A program made the position numbers and the translations under genes. From Ceratorhiza oryzae-sativae (lineage: Eukaryota; Basidiomycota; Agaricomycetes; Cantharellales; Ceratobasidiaceae), in NCBI GenBank assembly GCA_030998015.1, contig JARWMV010000235.1, positions 1,612,001-1,676,000 of the forward strand: DNA of 64,000 nt. Reading direction: 5' to 3'. Shown piece by piece: positions 11,860-21,658 of this stretch; the first letter of the stretch is position 1; every line of letters starts with the position of its first letter. The notes under the pieces are model-generated. The model was not told where the DNA came from and searched no databases. It worked only from the letters and a program-made list of their open reading frames with translations.

Positions 11860-13443
11860 GTTACCCACTAAACTGGTCACATAAAACCCAATTTCTGGGG
11901 GACCACCCTGTACAACCACATCCTGTGTGTGTACACAATTGTGAAATATATCATATGAAATCCTATCATAGGAGCATTTGATAGAGGATATAACTGTATG
12001 AAACAGTTGGAAAAATGCAGAGATGTAGGTGATTCAAAACAGGAGCTCATGCAACCACTAATGTGGTGGAGTATCAAATTCTACAAAATTAATAATATTT
12101 TTCCCTGAACCAGCCAAATAGGCAAGTTAGCACTAGGTAGGAAGCACAATCAGGTAGTGCTGGGAGAGGACCCTGGAACATGTATATACAAAGCTACCAC
12201 CTACATTAACCATGGAGAAAAGCTTCAAGAAAAGGAGGGGGGTATGCTGTCTATACTACATATCCTGCTTTGTGCATATCCCAAGTACTGTAGACACTAT
12301 ACTATGTCAGGTATATGCTCTTGTGTTTATAAGCAATTCCAGATAGCCTTAGGCTTGATTGTGGCTTATTTCTGTTTTATTTGTTTTATTCATGTATTCA
12401 TACAGAGGCTATAATCTCATTCACAATGCTATTATGTTTGACACAGACACAATTGGTTATGGGTACTTGATGCATTTAGTAGCACATATAATGCTTTATT
12501 TAAGACACCACAGATGAGACCAGCACTCCATGAGTGATGGCCCAAAAACTCTGAAATGCTCATCACAAATACACCCCTTAAATCTGAGCATGTAGGGTGG
12601 GTTGAAAGTGTTGGTATTCTCTATGATGTATACACTCAAGGCTTATAAGCACTTAGAGAACTCATCCAAGCACTCAGGTAGCTTTCCCAATATGTAGACA
12701 TGGTTTGCCTATGGTTCTCACACAAGTGGTGTATTTGTGATGAGCATTTCAGAGTTTTTGGGCCATCACTCATGGAGTGCTGGTCTCATCTGTGGTGTCT
12801 TAAATAAAGCATTATATGTGCTACTAAATGCATCAAGTACCCATAACCAATTGTGTCTGTGTCAAACATAATAGCATTGTGAATGAGATTATAGCCTCTG
12901 TATGAATACATGAATAAAACAAATAAAACAGAAATAAGCCACAATCAAGCCTAAGGCTATCTGGAATTGCTTATAAACACAAGAGCATATACCTGACATA
13001 GTATAGTGTCTACAGTACTTGGGATATGCACAAAGCAGGATATGTAGTATAGACAGCATACCCCCCTCCTTTTCTTGAAGCTTTTCTCCATGGTTAATGT
13101 AGGTGGTAGCTTTGTATATACATGTTCCAGGGTCCTCTCCCAGCACTACCTGATTGTGCTTCCTACCTAGTGCTAACTTGCCTATTTGGCTGGTTCAGGG
13201 AAAAATATTATTAATTTTGTAGAATTTGATACTCCACCACATTAGTGGTTGCATGAGCTCCTGTTTTGAATCACCTACATCTCTGCATTTTTCCAACTGT
13301 TTCATACAGTTATATCCTCTATCAAATGCTCCTATGATAGGATTTCATATGATATATTTCACAATTGTGTACACACACAGGATGTGGTTGTACAGGGTGG
13401 TCCCCCAGAAATTGGGTTTTATGTAACCAGTTTAATGGGTAAC
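11860..13443. repeat. 1.6-kb near-perfect palindrome (two 716-base inverted arms)
   Basis: Arm 1 (11860-12575) and arm 2 (12728-13443) are reverse complements around an axis at 12651.5, separated by a 152-base spacer that is not itself inverted. Reading both arms by eye I find two differences, both C/T transitions at the outer ends. The frames inside the arms translate identically from opposite strands, but they look non-coding. The outer ends carry CAGGGTGGTCCCCCAGAAAT, which resembles a Tc1/mariner-type terminus. A transcript would fold into a long double-stranded hairpin. It could be a recent inverted duplication, a foldback element, or an assembly artefact. Confidence 0.9.
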
Positions 13444-13472
13444 CATTGTACATAAATCAGGTTGTTGGAATC

Positions 13473-14151
13473 TGTCACAACCTCTGAAAGCAGTTATTGG
13501 ACTTTGCTTTACAAGTGGCTAATGCCTCTGATGGGTCTGGACTATGTCCTGACTACTGCTGATGCATGGCTTGTCTTGGCTTGATGCCTTGTGTGTGTCT
13601 ACTGTCTTGTGGCTTGACACCATATGCACTTATGTGCTTGTGGCTGATGGACACCTGTCACTGAATAAGCAACTGTGGACAGCAGCTAAGTCAGATGCTT
13701 AGTGCTGGGGCTTGCAATGTGGTCTTTACTCAAGACCCTTCTAGCTGTTACTTAAGCTAATAAGTCAGCTAGGGACTGTTCTTCACACTAGATGCTTTTA
13801 GAGGGGAATTGACAAGGTAGAGCAAGCTGGGGTAGACCAGCTTGCTCTCCTTGCTTTTATACTATTCTAACCAAGAGAGTGACTAAGTGTACATGCAGGA
13901 TGAGTAAGAAGGAATGGCAGTGATCAGTCAGCCAGTTACTAATAATAGTCTGTCCATCAGTCAGCATGCAGTAAGATGAGTAAGGTGAATGGCAGTGATC
14001 AATAAGTGAGAGACTAAGAATAGGGTGTGGCTCAGTAAGCAAGTGGAGGTGCTTACTCATAAAGGGAGGGTGGTCAAGCCATGAGACAAAAGGGGTAAAC
14101 AAAGGGAAAAATGATGGTTAGCCACAAGACCTTTGATTGTGGCTCATGACA
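13473..14151 (+). mobile_element. solo LTR, family B, copy 1
   Basis: 679 bases running from TGTCACAACC to GGCTCATGACA. It is almost the same sequence as the interrupted copy at 51617-59874, whose ends are fixed by a GGTTT target duplication, and so it is delimited by comparison. The flanking 5-mers here are GAATC and ACAAC, so no target duplication remains. The palindrome ends only 29 bases to the left, so rearrangement may have removed the left flank. No internal element domains lie beside it. Confidence 0.8.
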
Positions 14152-14722
14152 ACAACCCTAAGAGCAACTTACTTAATACTTGTTTACACCACATGTGACC
14201 TATAGCATACTGCAGACTGCAGAACAGTCTGACTCATACCTTGAGGGGTATATAACTCATCAAAAGCAAGCCTGTGGACACCAGCTTGCTTTATCTTGTG
14301 AACCACAGGGATCATCTGTACATACTACATAAATACTATCAATATATACTGCAAACCACCACTGACAATGTAGCCACTACTTAAGGAATTGACAGAGACA
14401 AGGAGACAATGGGGTCTTGACAGACAGGAGCTAATGACTCACTATGTCATATTGCCACATGCATCAGGGGCCATTGAAATTTGCCTTAAACCACATATTC
14501 AACACAGTGGCAATCCAGCTCCAATTTTCAGTGCTACTTGAGCCAATAAATGCCACTAAGTTCACAAGTCCTAGCTTCATGGCAGCTCCATAGTTCCTTG
14601 CTCCTGGCATGCAACCGCTGGTGTGGCCACTATGAGCACCCCTGCAGCAGCCATGGCCATCACCCCAGCCACCATGACCACCACAGTTGCCACAGCCCTG
14701 TACAGGTCCACCATGAGGAGTA
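14152..14722. other. repeat-derived sequence, CpG-poor
   Basis: The sequence is CpG-poor like its neighbours and includes a TATA-like GGGGTATATAA at about 14245-14255. It also has a block (AGCAAGC...ACCAGCTTGCT) resembling part of the family B LTR, so an older related LTR may lie here. I could not fix its ends. Confidence 0.35.
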
Positions 14723-15236
14723 TGTCAGAGCCAATGACCTGAACAGTAATGCCTAACACTTGTGAGGTGAAGGCAAATCCAAAGGCTAAGGTGCCAAGGA
14801 TCAAGGCCACAATGTCTAGGGTGGACATGCAGCAGAGAGAGGGGTTGCACAACATGCAGAGGGGTTTAAGAGATGCACCTGTGCTAAAGAGCACTGGGCA
14901 GAAACTGCTTGGCTTGGTGACCATGCAGGTAGAAGGTGATGTTTGACAGGAGGTTGAGTTCTGAGGCTTAAGGCTCTCAGACTCTCCCTTATATATTCAT
15001 AGATAAGGCTATACATGTGAAATACAAAGTTGTACAATATATAAAAGTGGTGCCATGTGAACAGAATATTCTGGAATACATCAATAATGGTCAACAACAA
15101 CAAGGTCACATGACTTGGTTAATAATTCTATGCATATATCCAAATAAACAGGACTTGTCCAAAAACCAGAAGATAGAGGTAAAACAAAATAATATAAAAT
15201 CAGAATAAAACCATGCTCATGGTCTAGGCCATGACA
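14723..15236 (+). mobile_element. solo LTR, family A (related to the 51.8-kb gypsy element)
   Basis: 514 bases from TGTCAGAGCC to CTAGGCCATGACA, flanked on both sides by GAGTA (14718-14722 and 15237-15241), an exact 5-base target duplication. It aligns along its length with the 516-base LTRs of the gypsy element at 51755-59319 but is clearly more diverged, especially in the first 200 bases, so it is an older insertion or a sister subfamily. No internal domains lie next to it, consistent with LTR-LTR recombination. Confidence 0.88.
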
Positions 15237-15761
15237 GAGTAGGCATGATAAAAAGGCTGTAAGTATGTTTATACAATGGAAAGAGATGTGGTTGTTTGGA
15301 AGGAAAGCAAAGGATAGGGGCTTGGCAGTTTTGTAGATCCCAAGCCCCTATTTGTCAGTAGGTGTAACAGACCCCTGACCTACTCTCATGCCTAATTGGG
15401 CTTATCTGGTGAGTGATCTTATAACATCTCTCATCTTATCAGTTCTGAATGCAGCATTTCAGCATTGATGTTGAATCTAGGATCTGGGGATGGGGTCCAT
15501 CCATATCCTAGCTTTGGTAATATTCACATCTAGCATAGGCTTTTCTATGTCACACAGACAGTCTAAGTCTGCACCCAAAGGCTTACTGAGCAATTCTGAG
15601 GTGCGAATTGTTTCCGTTTAGGATATGCTCACATAAACTAATTAACTCCGACATATTTCGTTCACTTATGCTCACGGGAAGCCACCCAAGATCTGCACAT
15701 GCATCAGAGGCCTGGCATGCTTCGCGTGCTGACCCCCAATAGCAAGTCTGCAGTGTTTCAA
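15237..15761. other. right border of the transposon island and gene 3' flank
   Basis: After the GAGTA duplication the sequence stays CpG-poor to about 15590 with no frame of note, then changes to normal gene-like composition at the 3' flank of the pseudokinase gene, whose stop codon is at 15762-15764. Confidence 0.4.
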
Positions 15762-18350
15762 TTATTTCCACATTTTCTTCAACTCAATCAAAACCTCATC
15801 AATCGTTGGCCGGTCCCCAGGCTCGGTCGCCCAGCACTTTTCCAGGAGCGCCCACATGTCGTCTGGCTTTAGGGCGTACTTGTCAAAGTCTGGGTACTTG
15901 GCTCGCTGTGGCCGCTTGTTGAGCCGAATGTCGAGAATGATGGTGTGGGTCTGTTTGTTGTGATAGTACGGGGCCTGCCCGCTGATGAGCTGTCCGGCTG
16001 GGTGAGCAAAGTGCGCCAACGGGATCAAGGGAGTAGGTTACCTCGAGCGCGGTCATCGCCCAACTCCAGACGTCCGAGGGGGTCTGGAGAATCGGGTTGT
16101 CATCGATGAACATCTCCGGTGCCTGAGTGTGATCGCCGTTGAGTGCTGGTCATACAAATGACCGAGCCCACTCACCATCCATCGCTGACCCTCGGTCTTA
16201 CCCGTCATCACCGCCGGGGGGACCTTGTCGTTCCCAGTACAGTCCTGGAGCGCCTGCGCGAATATTAGCCGTGGGTTGTAGTCCACCTATTGTCACTCAC
16301 TTTTGTCAGTCCGAATCCGCCAAGTACCCCTCCTCCACTATCGGTAATCAGCACGTTTTCGCCTCGCATACCAGAGTGCACAACAGGCGGTTCTCGGGAG
16401 TGTAAATACTGAAGCCCCTTGGCCGCATCTGTGATCTATCGGGAACATTCAAGTTGGCGCTGCACATGATAGCGACAGGAGCAGCCTACAATACGCATAA
16501 TACCCTCCTTCATGCCTGGGTTTTTCCTATGTTTCTTCAAATATGTCACCTGAAACCGGATATTAGTATCGTCTGAACAGTAAACGGCTAATAGGGTGGT
16601 TCGCTGACAGCGTCGAAATTCATCATCAGCGGCGATACCATATAGCTATAAACCTGATTAGTAAAACTATATGTTCGAAATCGTGAGAGCGACGCACAGC
16701 TGGAAATGCTTGTCGGACTCGAACGCTTCCATTCCAATACCATAAAATGGTAATGTGTAGTCACACTTGAAGGTCGCCCACAACTTGGCGTCCCTCATAA
16801 AACGCTGAACCGACGCTCATCAGGTGACATATGTGAGCAGCAAGCTTTCTACTCACGTTTGCATACCGCTCCACATGCTCTTTTTCAGACATCCCGATCC
16901 TAAACACTTTTTTTGCTACTTTTTCGTTTGACAAAAACGACGCTGAGTAAATGTCGCATGTAAGACCCGTCCTAATGGGTACATTGGCGTCGAGAATGCA
17001 TTGGCGGCCAACGAGGAGGCTCGCCGGAAGCTGAATGTTTGTAACTGTTCGGATCGTTTGCACAATCTGTTGAGCATTGGCGTAAACCTCGACGGGGGTG
17101 GTCGCTTGGTTTTGCAAGATCTATCCAGATCATGTTGACGCGGGGCAAGGGGATGCTAACAAAGAAACGTACTTGGAACTTGTCGTCCACAACTTTTTGG
17201 AGCATGTCCCTCGTCTCGGTTGTCATTCGCTTGATCGTGTCCTGGCTGTTGGTCACATAATCGAGCTTGATGTTCATCTCTTGCATGAGCGAACGCATTT
17301 GCTGCAGTTGGATGAGCTCTTGCTTCTGGACAGCGTTGAACTCGCCAACCCATTGAAGTTGGGCGACATCGGTAGCATACTAGGCAGGATCAGTTGACCA
17401 AATATAGTGGGCTCTCGTGGGTATACTTACCGAGAACAAGCTAAGGCACGAGTCGAGAGCAGAGAAATGGCCTTTGATCTCGTCGCTGATCCCCTGAAAC
17501 TGGGCAAACGCGAGGATCTCGTTCATCCCGTTCCAATAGTTGGCTCGCTCGCCGATGTTCGTGATCGTACTGTGAAACTCAAGTTCACTAATCGGGAAGC
17601 GTTTAGATGGGAACATGACTCACTCGTGCAACAGGTTAGTTGCTTGTTGCAGTCCATGATAATGCTCTCCCCCATAATTTGCCACTTGAGCACCAGCTAT
17701 GCGGCTAACCATGACACACCGGCCCTTTAGCAGCTTCCATTGTTCCCTGTGCAAACGAGATTAGTTTGTCTCTCGGAAAAGGCAAGGATAGAAACCAACC
17801 TGTTCACTCGGGACTTTTCAACCGCCTGAAACACAATTGTCAGACATCCGACAATGACACCGATACAGGGAATCGGCGCCAGCTCGGCCGCGACGGTAGC
17901 CAGCGAAAGCGCACATTGCGTGCTCAGCGCCGCGAGTGCCGCGGCCTCGTTGTCAAGCATGATCGACGGGGAGCGTGATCGAATGGAGCCCGCACCGGGC
18001 ATGCCGGATTTAAGCTGGTACGACTGCGGGGCCGGGGCAGCGATGGTCGGGATACTAAACGAGCCAGTCTTGTGATCAGCAGGCGGGGAGGGGATCGTCC
18101 CGTCTTCCATGACCGTGTCTTGGTCTTGGGCTGGCATCTCCGCCTTGGTTGGTGCTGCTGGTGGTGATGCTCGTGGTGCCGGCGTGGGTTGGTGCTGCGA
18201 CGTCGGGAACGCGGGTGACTGCGCGCGCGAGGACGAGCGTCCATGTCTCGACGCTCCGGGAGACGGCGAGCGCGAGGTTTTGCTCCGCGGGACTTCGAGA
18301 GACGATTTGGACTCTGTACGATTGTGACGCCAGGCGCGGTAGAGCTCCAT
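15762..18350 (-). CDS. MLKL-like helical domain + coiled coil + pseudokinase (gene A)
   Basis: The start at 18350 gives MELYRAWRHNRTESKSS, matching the position and character of the paralog's start. A Ser/Pro/Arg-rich low-complexity tract follows, then ELAPIPCIGVIVGCLTIVFQ AVEKSRVNR-type sequence (first helix of an MLKL_NTD/HeLo-like bundle) and later exons with QWKLLKGRCVMVSRIA and ITNIGERANYWNGMNEILAF. A coiled coil (LQQMRSLMQEMNIKLD) precedes the kinase fold: SNEKVAKKVF keeps the beta-3 Lys. The catalytic loop reads VVHSGMRGENVLI (HSG instead of HRD) and the magnesium loop GGFGLT (instead of DFG). APE-like and C-lobe blocks are present (DVWSWAM; PGDRPTIDEV). At least nine introns. Known: MLKL couples a killer helical bundle to a pseudokinase switch. 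Inference: a membrane-active or signalling role. Gene B, 670 bases upstream, is a tandem paralog. Confidence 0.82.
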
Positions 18351-19019
18351 GTTGGTGGGGTGGGTGGAGGAACAGTCGAGCGCTGGTCGGTTGCAAAGAT
18401 ATAGCCACGGAACCGCGTCTATCCGAACACATGGAGTCGACGCCTGTGCAACGCTGTGCGCATTCTGTGCTCGATGAGGCAGTCGATGGCGGTAGCGAGG
18501 GTTTGCTTCCGCCCACGTTCGGCCTTGTCCAAAGGCCGATCCGATCTCGTCAGTTCCAAAACGGGTGATTGTTGGGCACACTTGTCGCGACAGTTTCTAA
18601 CCCAACCTCCTTTTGATGCTCCTCCTTTCTTTCTACCCCTGCTACGGCAGGCTTCAAGGTGCTGCGTCCTTGGCCTCACCAAATGCCTTTGGTCCCACGT
18701 GCTCCGCCCCATGTATGCGTGCTGTGTATTGGTTGACACCGCTGCGCATTTCAGGACGCTTACGACACCCGATGAGCAAGCAAATTCTTTGGGTACCAGA
18801 CGACAGCTCGCCCGTGGACTTTGTTTTAGCACACACGCAAGCCCACGCGCTAAATTACAGCAAGTTATAACGTAAAGCATGCATATATGCGATTGTCGTA
18901 ATTACAGATCAAAGTTGTGATGCACATTCAGACGTGGGTGTTCGTGGTATAAAGTAACGGGTATTATGACAATGTTGATTGGGTCAAGGTCCGCGTGAAG
19001 AATGAAAAAAGTCATTATG
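18351..19019. other. spacer between tandem pseudokinase genes
   Basis: About 670 bases holding the promoter side of gene A and the 3' flank of gene B. Frames on both strands have no splice partners or known motif. No transposon sequence is seen. Confidence 0.4.
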
Positions 19020-21658
19020 CTAGTTCTTGGCTATCTCTTTAAGCTCGGACAGAACCTCGTCAATTGATGGCCGGTCCGCAGGATCAATCGCCCAGCACTT
19101 TTGGAACAACGCCCACAACTCGTCGGGCCTGAGCGCATACTTGTCATAGTCTGGGTGTCGGTCCCTCTGTGGGAGTCCACCAGCTCTGACCTCGAGAATG
19201 ATGCTGTGAGGCTGGTTGTGATGGTGATACGGAACCAGACCGCTAATGATCTGCGATTCGAGCCGATGAATGGTATGAATAAGGATAGTTGAGCAAAGCA
19301 CGTACCTCGAGCGCGGTCATTGCCCATGCCCAAACGTCCGATGGGGTTTGCAGAATCGGGAAATCGCCGACGAACATCTCTGGAGACTGCCCTCATGTGG
19401 TTAGTATGGCTCGCCCAGGCCAGGCTAGACCTCTCACCATCCACCGCTGTCCCTCGCTCTTGCCGGTCATAATGGACTGGGGGATCTTTTTGACGCCGGC
19501 GCGTTCCGTAAGCGCCTTGTTTAGCGACAGTTGTTTGTCAGTATCCGGCCCCGATGTTCACGGCAACCAGCTCACCTTGGTCAATCCAAACCCACCGAGT
19601 ATTCCTCCTCCGCTGTCCGTAATCAGCACGTTTTCTCCTCTCATGCCCGAATGCACGACGGGAGGGTCTCGGTTGTGCAGGTATTGAAGACCTTTGGCAG
19701 CATCTGTGATCTAACGTGGATGTGAGAGACCATCTCCACCCTCAGACATGACCACCTACAATTCGCATGATTCCCTCCTTCATCCCTGGGTCATTCCTAC
19801 GCTTCTTCAAGTATGTCATCTGGATCCAATGTCAATACTGCATATAGCTTCATGAGAGAAAACCTACCGAATCAAAGTTCATCATCAGCGGCGACACCAT
19901 GTAGCTAGGAGCTATGTTAGCCGCCAGACGCGTCGGTGTGGAGAAGCAAAGGCGTACAGTTTAAAATGATTATCGCTCCCAAACGATTCCATCCCAATTC
20001 CATAAAACTGCAGGGTATAGTCACATTTGAACGTTGCCCATAGCTGGGCGTCCCGTAAAAACCTCTGGAATCTCGTTAGTCTAGGCATCCCAAATACGAG
20101 CGGGAATATTACCGCTGCATATCTTTCTACATTGTCCTTGTCCGACAAGCCGACCCTAAACACTTTTTTGGCTACCTTTTCGCTGGTCAGGAATGACGCG
20201 GAAAAGACGTCGCAGGTCAGGCCTGACCGGATGGGCATGGGATTGTCGACTCGGCAGTGTTTTCCGAGTAGAATATGAGGTGGGAGCTGCATATTGGTAA
20301 CCCTCCGAATCGTCTGTACTATTTGTATGGTATCGGCATCAAAGGCTCCATCATTTTTTTGGTCTCGGATAATCTGCCAAGAAACATGAGAAACCAGATC
20401 AACGGCGCTGGGGGAACTACATACCTCGAACTTGTCGGTTGCAAGTTGTCTGAGTTGATCTCCCAAACTAGATAGCGTGTCCTTCATTTCGTCCTGACCG
20501 CGAGTCATGGTAATCATTTGAGCACCCATGCCCTCTACGAGACTGCGAATTTGTTGGAGCTCCATCAGCTCTTGCTTCTGGATCAAGTCGAACTCTTTGA
20601 TCCACTGATTCTGGGCAACGTCGGTGGCATACTGTGGATCGGTCAGTATGTAAAGTCTGAACGAAGAGTAGGGGCTCGACCAACCGAAAACATGCTCAAG
20701 CACGTATCAAGCGTCAGGAAATGACCTCTGATTTCTTCACTAATATCGCGGCATTGCAAGACTGCCAGAACATCGTGCGTCCGGTTCCAGTGCATAACCC
20801 GTTGCGCAATGTGGTTGAGCGAGCTAATGGGTGAAGCATGAGCTGCTGGGTAAACCTACTCGTTTAGCAGACACTTACTCGAGCAAAACCCTCGAGGCGT
20901 GGTCCAGCCCTGGATACTGAGATCCTCCTCGGTTGACTACTTGAGCACCAGCAATACGAGCGACCATGACGCATCGACCCTGGAGGAGTTTCCACTGCTC
21001 CCTACACAGACATGCTCGATTCAGCGTCATTTGGCATTTAGGACGCGACTTGCCTGTTCACCCTAGACTTTTCCACCGCCTCGAAAACAGATTTTAGACT
21101 ATCAACCACAGCGCCAATGGACGGAATCGGAGCGAGCTCTACGATGACGGTCGCCAGCGACGTAGCGCAGTGGCTGCTCAATGGAGCCATTTCGTTGTCT
21201 TGAATAGAGGGTGACCTTGAGCGGCTGTCGGCAGTAAGCAGGCTGGATCGCCGGCTCCATTCGGGGCCTGTACTCGACATGACTGGGACGCTGAGAGATG
21301 CGCTTCGGTCGTGCACTTGAGTGGGAGAGACAAGTGATGCGGGGGATGTTGGAGGAGCAGATACGGATGGTGTGGGACATGGAGGAGCAGACACGGGTGG
21401 TGTGGGGCATGCTGGAGGGGTAGAGGCGGGTGGGGCTGTCGCGTCCACCATCTGGACATCTCCGTCGTTGGATGGTGAGGGTGTTGTGACCACAGGTACG
21501 GGCGTCGGCGGGGGCGGAGGCTGCGCAGAAACTGCTGCTGGCGGCGGCGGTTGCTGGGCATGGGCATGGGCGGGAGAGGACGGCGTGAGCAGCTTGCTTT
21601 TGCGGCGGCCCGACCTTTTGGAGGAGCCAAGGTTGCGGAGCCAGGTAAAGAGTGGCAT
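19020..21658 (-). CDS. MLKL-like helical domain + coiled coil + pseudokinase (gene B)
   Basis: Tandem paralog of gene A in the same orientation with the same exon order. It starts MPLFTWLRNLGSSKRSGRRK, followed by a Pro/Ser/Ala-rich tract (residues about 30-135) with repeated APPTSP-like units, then ELAPIPSIGAVVDSLKSVFE, the first helix of the MLKL_NTD/HeLo-like bundle. A coiled coil (MELQQIRSLVEGMGAQMITM) leads to the kinase fold: TSEKVAKKVFRVG with the beta-3 Lys; YLHNRDPPVVHSGMRGENV, where the catalytic Asp is Gly; and ILGGFGLTK, where DFG is GFG. SPEMF stands at the APE position; DVWAWAM and ADRPSIDEVLSELKEI complete the C-lobe. It ends with TAG at 19020-19022. An adaptor or switch role fits better than catalysis. 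I infer the cell-death link from domain similarity alone. Confidence 0.83.

Noticed and set aside
12157..13146. Two identical 85-residue ORFs on opposite strands
   Set aside because: They are the same DNA in the two palindrome arms. No motif, and the composition looks non-coding.
14147..14370. Possible further LTR from TGACAACAACC to CCACTGACA
   Set aside because: No target duplication, it overlaps the end of the family B LTR, and there is no second copy in the window.
14577..14924. 115-residue hydrophobic minus-strand ORF with two membrane-like segments
   Set aside because: Its upstream half lies inside the solo LTR that starts at 14723, across the target duplication, so it is a chance frame created by the insertion.
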